Source of the DNA: Dehalococcoidales bacterium
GTDB taxonomy: Bacteria > Chloroflexota > Dehalococcoidia > Dehalococcoidales > UBA5760
Assembly (NCBI GenBank): GCA_028710655.1
Contig: JAQTTS010000032.1
Location: 5,650 to 13,226, forward strand
Direction of reading: 5' to 3'
Length of the DNA: 7,577 nucleotides
This document shows positions 1 through 5,394 of the stretch, piece after piece. The position numbers and the translations under genes are program-made. Position 1 is the stretch's first letter; every line of letters begins with the position of its first letter. Below the pieces are notes generated by a model. That model searched no databases. It had not been told where the DNA came from and saw nothing but the letters and a program-made list of their open reading frames with translations.

Positions 1-361
1 TAGCCGATGCAGCCCTTGCAGCCCACACAGCTGCTGGTGGCGATGAACTCGATGCTGAGTATGCAGCGGTAGTAGCTGTACAAGTAGACTTAGATGCTGC
101 CCTTGCAGCAGACCCGCTGGTGACAGCGACTATCACGGGCTTGACCACAGACCTGGATGCCGCGGTAGTAGAACTTGAAGCTGCGACAGACGCTTTAACA
201 GATGCACTTGACGCCGCCGCGACTGCCGATGGTTTAGCCGATGCAGCCCTTGCAGCCCACACAGCTGCTGGTGGCGATGAACTCGATGCTGAGTATGCAG
301 CGGTAGTAGCTGTACAAGTAGACTTAGATGCTGCCCTTGCAGCAGACCCGCTGGTGACAGC
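1..361 (+). repeat. 234-bp coding tandem repeat (78-residue unit), left end cut
   Basis: Bases 1-127 recur without a mismatch at 235-361, an offset of 234 bp (78 codons), so the reading frame is kept. After the identical block the two copies diverge but are still alignable as protein: TATITGLTTDLDAAVVELE after copy one and TADIVAATTALNDAVWDLE after copy two. The second copy is therefore the decaying last unit of an array. The perfect 127-bp identity points to recent duplication or gene conversion, and the array probably continues left of the window. Confidence 0.95.
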
Positions 362-944
362 CGATATCGTGGCAGCCACCACCGCCCTGAACGACGCGGT
401 ATGGGACCTGGAGCTTACAACGGCACCCCTGGTAGTATTCGACATTAGTCTTTATCGAGGCTGGAACCTGATATCCTTACCACTGATGCCGAGTAGCGTA
501 GACCCTGAGGAAATCCTTGAGGGACTCGACGGAGCGAGCGCTACCATTATCTGGGGTAACTACGATCCGGCCACCGGCAGTTGGGAGTCCTACGCTCCGG
601 CTGCCGAAGAGAACAGCCTGACGACGATGCGTGATGGCAGAGGTTATTGGGTTCGGACGGATGGAGATGCCACACTTACCGTAACCGGGCGTGAGTTACC
701 CCTGCCACCCGGAGTCCCGCCTGCCTATAACGTAGTTCCCGGCTGGAACCTCATTGGCTTCAAGTCGCTTGACTCGAGATTAGCAGAGGACTACCTCGAG
801 GCTATCGCAGGTAAGTACACACTAATTTACGGCTTTGATGGAGAGAACCACCTCTACGTTCTGGTGATAGCAAGCGATGACGACATGTCGCCAGGAGCAG
901 GTTACTGGATCGCGGTAACCCAAAGCGGAACCATTTTCCCATAG
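1..944 (+). CDS. Surface/secreted repeat protein with two C-terminal GWNLI modules (5' partial)
   Basis: The frame is open to the left edge; bases 1-2 are the end of a Leu codon and the first whole codon starts at 3, so the true start is outside. The N-terminal part (to about nt 430) is Ala/Asp/Leu/Val-rich, probably helical or coiled-coil, and is built from a 78-residue tandem repeat. Two related modules follow, each opening with an aromatic GWNLI motif (codons at nt 459 and 741) and closing with a GYW motif (GRGYWVRT, GAGYWIAV). Between them each has a W/Y-G-x-(Y/F)-D segment (WGNYDPATGSW, YGFDGENHL). Such paired GWNLI modules are often seen at the C-terminus of secreted proteins in Chloroflexota and some archaea; their function is unknown to me. 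No transmembrane segment is visible and the protein ends at GTIFP. The next gene starts 25 bp downstream on the same strand, so they are probably co-transcribed. A GTG at 120 could be read as a start but lies inside the repeat and has no ribosome site. Confidence 0.85.
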   Translation, partial: ADAALAAHTAAGGDELDAEYAAVVAVQVDLDAALAADPLVTATITGLTTDLDAAVVELEAATDALTDALDAAATADGLADAALAAHTAAGGDELDAEYAAVVAVQVDLDAALAADPLVTADIVAATTALNDAVWDLELTTAPLVVFDISLYRGWNLISLPLMPSSVDPEEILEGLDGASATIIWGNYDPATGSWESYAPAAEENSLTTMRDGRGYWVRTDGDATLTVTGRELPLPPGVPPAYNVVPGWNLIGFKSLDSRLAEDYLEAIAGKYTLIYGFDGENHLYVLVIASDDDMSPGAGYWIAVTQSGTIFP

Positions 945-969
945 CAGCGGGGCACGAAAGGGGGTTAAG

Positions 970-2565
970 ATGAGAAATAAAGGCAACTCGCGTAAATTGG
1001 CGAGGATACTGGGAGGAGCCTCCGGGCTCCTCCTGGCCCTCACCCTTACCATGGCATCAGCTATGCCGGTGCTGGCAGTGCCCCAGCTACCACACCGTTT
1101 TGACGGCGCGGTAATCATTAATGGCAGTCCGGCGTCAGCCGGGGTTACCGTGTCTGCAACAATAAACGGCGTCTCCCAGACCTTCTCGGTAACAACCAAC
1201 AGTGCAGGCAACTATAGCTCGCTTCACGTGAACGGTGATGACACTGATACCCCGGCCAAGGAAGGTGGAGTCAACGGTGACACCATACAGTTTTATGTCT
1301 CTGGGACACCTACTGGCACGGCCACCTTTTCCAGTGGCTCGTTTACAGTGAAGGATCTGTCGGTGAGTATAACCCACACCATCACCGTGACGCAGGGTGC
1401 TAACGGCACCATCAGCCCCGGTACCACCACTGTCAACAACGGTGACGGTCAGACCTTTACCATAACACCAAACTCTGGTTTTACCGTTTCCAGTGTGATA
1501 GTCGACGGCACATCGGTTGGTGCTGTGACCAGCTACACCTTTACCAACGTGACCGCACTTCATACCATCACGGCGACGTTTACCGCAGTTTCGGTGGGTG
1601 GAGGTGGCGGCGGAGGAGGTGGAACTCCCCAGATAAATACAAACTTCTTCGGTACGACAGGGAGTTTCAATACCAATAGCTCGGGCGTAATACAAACGGA
1701 GATAAAGGCCACTTCTGCGGATGGCAAACTGACCATCGACATTCCTGTGGGCACCAAAGCCCTGGATAAATATGGCAACCCGCTTACAAGCGTGACGGCA
1801 AGTATTAACTCAAACCCGCCACTCCCACCCGCGAATGCCAATATCATTGGGCTGGCTTACAACTTTCTCCCTGCCGGTGCCACCTTTGTCCCGGCGATAA
1901 CCTTTACATGGAGCTACGACCCGGCTACTTTAGCAGGTGTAGCGGAGGAAGACCTCGTGATAGCCTACTACGATACGGCTACGGGCGAATGGGTAGAGTT
2001 GCCATGCGTGGTTGACGAGGCGAATAACGAGATTATTGCTTCCGTTTCGCACTATACCACCTTCGCCATCATTGGCGCCCTCAAACCCGCAGCCTTTACC
2101 CTCAGTTCGCTGGTCGTCTCGCCAGTTCAGGTGGCTCCCGGTGAAAAGGTGGACATCAATCTGTCAGTAGCTAACACCGGCGGTACGGAGGGTAGCTATA
2201 CAGTCGTCCTCAACATAAATGGTGTAAAGGAAGCCGAAAAGAGCGTAACTGTTGCTGCCGGCAGTATCCAGACTGTTAGTTTTAGCGTAACTAAAGAAAA
2301 GGCTGGCAGCTATAGTGTGGCTGTGGACGGGCTAAACGGTAGCTTTACCGTGGTAGCAACGACAACACCGCCAACGACAACGCCGCCAACGACAACGCCG
2401 CCAACGACAACACCGCCAACGACAACACCGCCAACGACAACGCCGCCAACGACAACGCCGCCAACGACACCATCACTCAACTGGCTCTTGGTTGGTGGGA
2501 TTATAGCCGCGGTGGTGGTAGTGGGATTGGTTAGTTTCTTCCTGATTAGGAGGAGGTCGCAGTAG
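970..2565 (+). CDS. Secreted, membrane-anchored multidomain surface protein
   Basis: 531 residues. The ATG is preceded by a purine-rich ribosome site (AAAGGGGG, 957-964). Residues 1-36 form a signal peptide: basic RNKGNSRKLAR, a hydrophobic core, and a likely AxA-type cut after PVLA. Residues 43-132 look like a beta-sandwich of the carboxypeptidase-regulatory/transthyretin-like kind (GAVIINGSPASAGVTV, NSAGNYSS). Residues 135-206 resemble a divergent InlB B-repeat (ITVTQGANGTISPG, TFTITPNSGFTVSSV). A nine-glycine linker (210-218) leads to a beta-rich region at 225-370 with an FxxxYDPATLAGV / YYDTATGEW pattern. Residues 377-462 fit a CARDB-type adhesion domain (VSPVQVAPGEKVDINLSVANTGG). A TTTPP stalk (464-500), a transmembrane helix (504-525) and a basic RRR tail follow, giving a cell-surface protein held by its C-terminus. 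Probable partner of the preceding surface gene. Domain names come from sequence appearance only; ligand unknown. Confidence 0.9.
   Translation: MRNKGNSRKLARILGGASGLLLALTLTMASAMPVLAVPQLPHRFDGAVIINGSPASAGVTVSATINGVSQTFSVTTNSAGNYSSLHVNGDDTDTPAKEGGVNGDTIQFYVSGTPTGTATFSSGSFTVKDLSVSITHTITVTQGANGTISPGTTTVNNGDGQTFTITPNSGFTVSSVIVDGTSVGAVTSYTFTNVTALHTITATFTAVSVGGGGGGGGGTPQINTNFFGTTGSFNTNSSGVIQTEIKATSADGKLTIDIPVGTKALDKYGNPLTSVTASINSNPPLPPANANIIGLAYNFLPAGATFVPAITFTWSYDPATLAGVAEEDLVIAYYDTATGEWVELPCVVDEANNEIIASVSHYTTFAIIGALKPAAFTLSSLVVSPVQVAPGEKVDINLSVANTGGTEGSYTVVLNINGVKEAEKSVTVAAGSIQTVSFSVTKEKAGSYSVAVDGLNGSFTVVATTTPPTTTPPTTTPPTTTPPTTTPPTTTPPTTTPPTTPSLNWLLVGGIIAAVVVVGLVSFFLIRRRSQ
2357..2469 (+). repeat. 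15-bp coding minisatellite encoding the TTTPP stalk
   Basis: About seven and a half 15-bp units (CCAACGACAACRCCG), all in frame, encode Thr-Thr-Thr-Pro-Pro. The only variation is one synonymous A/G site. From the first (partial) unit on it reads A, G, G, A, A, G, G, which suggests that blocks of several units were duplicated together. The product is a rigid, likely glycosylatable spacer just before the membrane anchor. Whole-unit gain or loss would keep the frame, so stalk length could vary between strains. Confidence 0.95.
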
Positions 2566-2598
2566 ACGCTTCGGTAGATAGCTGGACTCTTAGCATAT

Positions 2599-2636
2599 TG
2601 AGCCCTCGGCTTGAGCAATCCGGGGGCTCAGTTTTT
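2599..2636 (+). terminator. Intrinsic terminator of the surface-protein unit
   Basis: An 11-bp stem, TGAGCCCTCGG (2599-2609) with CCGGGGGCTCA (2620-2630), holds one G-T wobble and a 10-base loop. TTTTT follows at 2632-2636. It lies 33 bp after the stop of the anchored surface protein. Confidence 0.88.
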
Positions 2637-2669
2637 GTAGTAGGAGGACTACTAAACCTGCTATAAAGG

Positions 2670-2711
2670 AAGCAAGGCACAAGGTGTGACTCAGCTATGA
2701 CACATTTGCTT
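2670..2711. repeat. Imperfect inverted repeat in the convergent gap
   Basis: Nested arms: AAGCAA (2670-2675) with TTGCTT (2706-2711); TGTG (2685-2688) with CACA (2701-2704); TCA (2691-2693) with TGA (2698-2700) around a GCTA loop. A second TTGCTT at 2718 allows an alternative outer arm. Just upstream, TAGTAG (2638-2643) and CTACTA (2649-2654) form a small hairpin. No gene is visible in 2566-2865. The role is unknown: a transcript structure or a worn repeat are both possible. Confidence 0.4.
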
Positions 2712-2732
2712 GTTTCGTTGCTTTCGGAGAAT

Positions 2733-2772
2733 AAAAAGGGGGATAGCCCAGGTCATCCCCGGACTATCCCCC
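2733..2772 (-). terminator. Minus-strand intrinsic terminator, second of a tandem pair
   Basis: Nine-bp perfect stem GGGGGATAG (2738-2746) with CTATCCCCC (2764-2772), extendable by two GC pairs across a bulged A. The minus-strand transcript would run into five Us (A-run 2733-2737 on the plus strand). It backs up the terminator at 2786-2830 and separates the minus-strand genes from the converging surface unit. Confidence 0.75.
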
Positions 2773-2785
2773 TAAAAATGGGCAC

Positions 2786-2830
2786 AAAAAAAGGCAAGGG
2801 AGTCTCTACTGCATTAGAGGCTCCCTTGCC
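2786..2830 (-). terminator. Strong minus-strand intrinsic terminator
   Basis: Sixteen-bp stem (2793-2808 with 2815-2830; outer bases GGCAAGGGAG / CTCCCTTGCC) with one wobble pair and a six-base loop. On the minus strand it is followed by seven Us (A-run 2786-2792). It is the first terminator met by transcription leaving the sigma-like gene at 3228 and the doubtful frame at 2866-3198. Confidence 0.88.
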
Positions 2831-2865
2831 TGTAACTTTCTACCCTTTGGACTTCGCTTGACTGG

Positions 2866-3198
2866 CTAACAGTAAGGCTTACCCGCATTAACAAGGCTTT
2901 CCAGCCCCGCCTTATGGCTCACTGGGCTTTCAAGGGTAAGGCTTTCCCGTATCTTTAGAGCAATTGACGCTTTGTTTATCGCCCCGCCCCGTGTCCTGTC
3001 AAACCTCTTATCAATAGCCCGCAACTCGCTGGCACTATCGCTTGTGTTACCACAAGACGGCTTGATACGGACAAGGGCAAAGCGGAAAGTAACATTTGCT
3101 CTGCCTAAAGTCCTGATATTCAATTGTCCAGAGCCTTGCCCAACCCGCAACCCGCTGGCATTGTTCAATTCTCTGCAAGAGGTTTTCAACCCTCTCAC
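2866..3198 (-). CDS. Doubtful 110-codon frame in a repeat-bearing region; possible gene, decayed gene or RNA
   Basis: Open from a GTG at 3198 to TAG at 2866, on the same strand as the sigma-like gene 29 bp upstream and ending 35 bp before a strong terminator, so it is probably transcribed. Against it: no ribosome site before the GTG and no recognised domain. The product is basic and has two internal related peptides, NASGLRV (residues 13-19) and SASELRAIDKRF (about 56-67). Both resemble the N-terminus of the clamp encoded at 6433 (DASGLRVADKRL, residues 11-22), and the first shares 21 identical bases with that gene. It could be a small gene, a relic carrying pieces of other genes, or the coding shadow of a dispersed DNA repeat. 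Confidence 0.28.
   Translation of the reverse strand: MRGLKTSCRELNNASGLRVGQGSGQLNIRTLGRANVTFRFALVRIKPSCGNTSDSASELRAIDKRFDRTRGGAINKASIALKIRESLTLESPVSHKAGLESLVNAGKPYC
3018..3161 (-). repeat. Short dispersed repeat pieces shared with the clamp gene and the 3952 region
   Basis: Three pieces lie here. Bases 3141-3161 are the exact reverse complement of 6464-6484 in the clamp gene (21 bp; core GCCAGCGGGTTGCGGG). Bases 3018-3034 carry a second, diverged copy of that core (GCCAGCGAGTTGCGGG on the minus strand). Bases 3125-3140, touching the first piece, are the exact inverse of 3952-3967. The region is therefore a small mosaic of repeated sequence. Confidence 0.75.
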
Positions 3199-3227
3199 TG
3201 ATTAAGTCGCTGAAAACCGCCAAAACG

Positions 3228-3872
3228 TTACACTAAAACCAAACTTTTTTGTGAGCACTTGTAAGCCTTGCTTCTTTGACGGTAAAGGTAGGTTCTTTCA
3301 CTAACGGTAAGCGGATACCCTGCATACTTCTTATAGGCAACCTTGAGGAACTTGTGGGGATAGCTTTGCAGGGTAAGCCTTGCGTCTAGCTGCGCTACCA
3401 CGTCAACGGCGTGGTCATCGGCTATCATCTGGGAAAGCTCAACCTGATTGCCGTTGCCGTCATCTATTAGCCTGTCAAGGCTATCCAACTTGATAGCCTT
3501 TGGGCACTCTCGGTATGAGTCCTTGTCTTTGCATTTACGCCTTTGCTCTTGGCTACACCGCCCGCAATCCGTTCCGTTAATCCGCCGGAACTTCTTTCGC
3601 CAGTAGTCGGCGACATCGTAACAGGCTACCCTGATTAACCCCGCTTCCGTTAATTCCTTGCCGATTGCCTGATACTTGGCTTTCACTTTCGCCATAGTGA
3701 GCAAGAGGTCGTGTAAGAAGTCCTGTCTATCCTCTGGTCTTACCCTGCGAGTGAAGCCTTTGGCTACCTTATAGAATAGTGCCCAATCACCCTGTAGATG
3801 GCTGTATCCGTTGCCGTTACCGTTGCCTTGATGGTTGTCAATCTCTGTGGTATATTCCTGATAGTCTAGCAT
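3228..3872 (-). CDS. Sigma-70-family-like protein with four-cysteine insert
   Basis: 214 residues from ATG at 3872. A GTG at 3881 is in frame but only one base from the ribosome site (AAAGGGAG, 3883-3890), whereas the ATG is ten bases away, so I chose the ATG. Numbering from that ATG, a low-complexity GNGNGN stretch is followed at about 28-98 by a sigma region-2-like block: RPEDRQDFLHDLLLTMAKV (the usual acidic core-binding helix) and LIRVACYDVADYWRKKFRR (the usual region 2.3/2.4 helix). Cysteines at 103, 106, 114 and 123 (C-x2-C-x7-C-x8-C) then form a likely zinc site, an unusual insert. Residues 164-207 (FLKVAYKKYAGYPLTVSERTYLYRQRSKAYK) may be a short region-4 HTH. The last seven residues, QKSLVLV, resemble the Q-x-x-L-x-L clamp-binding peptide. 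It probably directs RNA polymerase to element promoters; a DNA-binding zinc protein not acting as a sigma factor is the alternative. Its leader contains the hairpin at 3900-3931. Confidence 0.72.
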   Translation of the reverse strand: MLDYQEYTTEIDNHQGNGNGNGYSHLQGDWALFYKVAKGFTRRVRPEDRQDFLHDLLLTMAKVKAKYQAIGKELTEAGLIRVACYDVADYWRKKFRRINGTDCGRCSQEQRRKCKDKDSYRECPKAIKLDSLDRLIDDGNGNQVELSQMIADDHAVDVVAQLDARLTLQSYPHKFLKVAYKKYAGYPLTVSERTYLYRQRSKAYKCSQKSLVLV

Positions 3873-3899
3873 TGTGGACACGCTCCCTTTGTTAGATTT

Positions 3900-3937
3900 G
3901 CCCTGTGGCTAGGTGCAATCTAGCCCAGGGCATTTTT
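3900..3937 (+). terminator. Hairpin with plus-strand U-run, in the leader of the sigma-like gene
   Basis: GCCCTGTGGCTAG (3900-3912) pairs with CTAGCCCAGGGC (3920-3931) with one bulged T and a seven-base loop. TTTTT at 3933-3937 makes it terminator-like on the plus strand, but no plus-strand gene precedes it back to 2565. On the minus strand it lies nine bases before the ribosome site of the sigma-like gene, where it has no U-run and could act as a leader structure. The rest of 3938-4098 is AT-rich and without a gene; I see no convincing promoter in it. Confidence 0.5.
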
Positions 3938-3951
3938 ATTGCCAGCCACAA

Positions 3952-3967
3952 GGCAAGGCTCTGGACA
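3952..3967 (+). repeat. 16-bp inverted-repeat partner of 3125-3140
   Basis: GGCAAGGCTCTGGACA here is the exact reverse complement of 3125-3140. The pair brackets the sigma-like gene. Both sites also lie within a few bases of TATTCAATTGT (3973-3983 and 3117-3127). Confidence 0.7.
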
Positions 3968-4099
3968 CGGCGTATTCAATTGTTAAAGTGCGTTTTTGTT
4001 TTCAGCTTCATTTTCCAACAAAAAGTCATAAAGTAATATCCGATAACCTAGCTGGAATATCCCCCTCTCTCCGAGAGAAAGAGGCTTCGATTGGGTAAC

Positions 4100-4127
4100 A
4101 AAAAAGCCCTGTCAAAACAACAGGGCT
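4100..4127 (-). terminator. Minus-strand intrinsic terminator
   Basis: Perfect eight-bp stem AGCCCTGT (4105-4112) with ACAGGGCT (4120-4127), seven-base loop, and six Us on the minus strand (A-run 4100-4105). It follows the 4199-4243 terminator and gives the four-gene operon a double stop, so the sigma-like gene downstream probably has its own promoter. Confidence 0.85.
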
Positions 4128-4162
4128 GCAAATCAGCAGAGCTATTTATTATTCCGGGAAAA

Positions 4163-4253
4163 ACCGTCCGAACCGGTCTTACCGTCCGCTTTAGCTACAA
4201 AAATGGCGGACAGTATGAAGGTTTATCAATCATACTGTCCGCCAAACCGTCCG
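4163..4253. repeat. Cluster of ACCGTCCG / GTCCGCC motifs
   Basis: ACCGTCCG occurs at 4163-4170, 4181-4188 (18 bp apart) and 4246-4253. ACTGTCCGCC is at 4234-4243 and its inverse GGCGGACAGT at 4205-4214. The last two are the arms of the terminator hairpin; the three ACCGTCCG copies are not explained by it. This could be a binding-site cluster or chance enrichment. No gene is visible in 3873-4270. Confidence 0.5.
4199..4243 (-). terminator. Minus-strand terminator of the four-gene operon
   Basis: Perfect 14-bp stem GGCGGACAGTATGA (4205-4218) with TCATACTGTCCGCC (4230-4243), 11-base loop. On the minus strand one A and then five Us follow (plus-strand A-run 4199-4203). It starts 28 bp after the stop of the last operon gene. 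On the plus strand a six-T run occurs only after 13 more bases, so plus-strand use is less likely. Confidence 0.8.
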
Positions 4254-4270
4254 CCGCTTTTTTATTACGA

Positions 4271-4885
4271 CTAAAGTACATCCGTAGCGGAATTTGACCT
4301 ACGGCTCTTAGTTGGAGCTTTCCTGGCATACTTGTGTTCCCGCCTATTCTCCCTGAAGTAATCTAAGCCCCGCTCCGGGTAAAGAGTGAGCTGGGGATTA
4401 GACCACTGCCGGTCAGGTGCCTGGATTCCTTCAGATGTAAGCCGATAGTATCTTCTGGGTGGGGCTTCAGGGTAGTTGGGCATGTTCTCCTGAACGCTTG
4501 AGGTTTCCTCTTTGCCGGTAAATTCAACCCAGCCAAGCTGCTTGAGCCAGTGAAAGTATCTCTGAAAGCTATGGTAGCGACACTTGACCAGCTTATACGG
4601 CATCCGGCTCAAGAACCAGGCTGCCCTTTCTGCATGTTCCTCTGGGGTATAGATGGGCTTGCGTTTTCTGATGCGTTGTTCATCCTCCCAGGCTACGGCA
4701 TCCTCGGCATAGGCCCGGTGCAAAGCCATCTTGTAGTGATAGAAAATATCGACCTGGCAAGCACCTTCTTCGGGATCAATTACCGCTGCACCCTCGGGAC
4801 CATGTCCCAAAAGATACTCACGAATAAACCAGCCGCAGCCGAAAGGCCGTAGAAATCCGCCTCTACCGGGTATTAAAGGAAGCAT
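4271..4885 (-). CDS. Winged-helix-like protein with a QLTLY clamp-binding-type peptide
   Basis: 204 residues, fourth and last gene of the minus-strand operon; its start overlaps the preceding gene by 23 bp. The ATG has a ribosome site (GGGAG, six bases away). I do not recognise the family. Residues 85-155 look like a winged helix: helices AERAAWFLSRMPY and YHSFQRYFHWLKQLGWVEF, then a wing-like RRYYRLTSEG strand pair. Residues 44-70 (VDIFYHYKMALHRAYAEDAVAWEDE) may be another helical unit. After the wing comes a probably unstructured stretch with NPQLTLYPERG; Q165-Y169 fits the bacterial sliding-clamp-binding consensus QL(S/D)LF closely. The tail (180-197, RENRREHKYARKAPTKSRRS) is strongly basic. 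A DNA-binding protein that could dock on a clamp is the best reading. The nucleic-acid role is inferred and the clamp link is a hypothesis from a short motif. Confidence 0.8.
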   Translation of the reverse strand: MLPLIPGRGGFLRPFGCGWFIREYLLGHGPEGAAVIDPEEGACQVDIFYHYKMALHRAYAEDAVAWEDEQRIRKRKPIYTPEEHAERAAWFLSRMPYKLVKCRYHSFQRYFHWLKQLGWVEFTGKEETSSVQENMPNYPEAPPRRYYRLTSEGIQAPDRQWSNPQLTLYPERGLDYFRENRREHKYARKAPTKSRRSNSATDVL

Positions 4886-5144
4886 CCCCTTCTCCCATTA
4901 CCAGGCGGCGGAGTTTCTCCCTGTCGATTTCCCGCTGACGAGTGTTTTGCCTGTCTGTTTTCTCCTGTTGCAGGTTATAATAGTCCTGCCAGTTCTCCTG
5001 GGTCGGCTTATGGCCTAGTGCGACTTTGACCTTTTCTCTTTCAGCCGCTAATGTTTTCTCGACAACGGCTGCTAACGTGCAATATGCCACCATGGTCATA
5101 GCTCTCTCCATCATGTAACCAAACATGCAATTGAACTCATCCAT
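4863..5144 (-). CDS. Small helical protein of unknown function
   Basis: 93 residues, third gene of the operon. It overlaps the previous gene by 8 bp and the next by 23 bp; GGGGAGG lies six bases before the ATG, so coupled translation is likely. Residues 5-30 are Met/Cys-rich and moderately hydrophobic (CMFGYMMERAMTMVAYCTLAAVV), too interrupted by charge for a clear membrane helix. From 29 on the protein is very charged with heptad-like spacing (EKTLAAEREKVKVAL, then QQEKTDRQNTRQREIDREKLRRL), suggesting a coiled coil. I do not recognise it. A structural or adaptor role beside the HTH-like and winged-helix proteins is possible but unsupported. Confidence 0.75.
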   Translation of the reverse strand: MDEFNCMFGYMMERAMTMVAYCTLAAVVEKTLAAEREKVKVALGHKPTQENWQDYYNLQQEKTDRQNTRQREIDREKLRRLVMGEGDASFNTR

Positions 5145-5394
5145 TATTGGCCTCCCCGTTTTTTCCTTCTCGAATATTCACCTGTAAACCAAAAGACTGG
5201 CTCATCTGGGCAATGACGTAAGCCAAGCTGGACACAAGTTTGGCCTGCTCTTCTACCGGCGTTACCTTGAACTTCAACCTCAGGGATCCGTTGGCCTGAT
5301 CAACATCAAGGTAAATCGCTCCACCGATTCCAGTCTGTGCCGCCATCTGCTTGGCGGCATCAAATTGCCTTTGCATTTCCGGATTATTTGTCAT
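5137..5394 (-). CDS. Small alpha/beta protein of unknown function
   Basis: 85 residues, second gene of the operon. I chose ATG at 5394, which has GGAGG nine bases upstream and overlaps the preceding stop by 11 bp (ATGACAAATAA). An in-frame GTG at 5421 has no ribosome site. Residues 3-20 form a helix (NNPEMQRQFDAAKQMAAQ). Two strands follow, IGGAIYLDVDQ and GSLRLKFKVTP, then a helix (EEQAKLVSSLAYVIAQMSQSFG) and a last strand (LQVNIREG). This is a compact mixed fold, with no catalytic motif or family I recognise. Its close coupling to its neighbours suggests a shared complex or pathway. Confidence 0.75.
   Translation of the reverse strand: MTNNPEMQRQFDAAKQMAAQTGIGGAIYLDVDQANGSLRLKFKVTPVEEQAKLVSSLAYVIAQMSQSFGLQVNIREGKNGEANNG

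Noticed and set aside
822..1847. Several open frames antisense to the surface-protein genes, up to 186 codons
   Set aside because: They lie fully inside convincing secreted-protein genes, have Cys/Arg-rich or low-complexity products without domains, and reflect the codon bias of the opposite strand.
2357..2469. CRISPR-like or iteron-like array
   Set aside because: The 15-bp units are contiguous without spacers and encode a Thr/Pro stalk in frame.
2310..2618. 102-codon antisense frame with a repeated VVGGV product
   Set aside because: It is the mirror translation of the TTTPP minisatellite and the membrane-anchor codons.
3873..3881. GTG at 3881 as start of the sigma-like gene
   Set aside because: Only one base separates it from the ribosome site; the ATG at 3872 has workable spacing.
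2972..4297. Short plus-strand frames in the non-coding stretches and across the sigma-like gene end
   Set aside because: No ribosome sites and no recognisable products, and they cross terminator hairpins and repeats.
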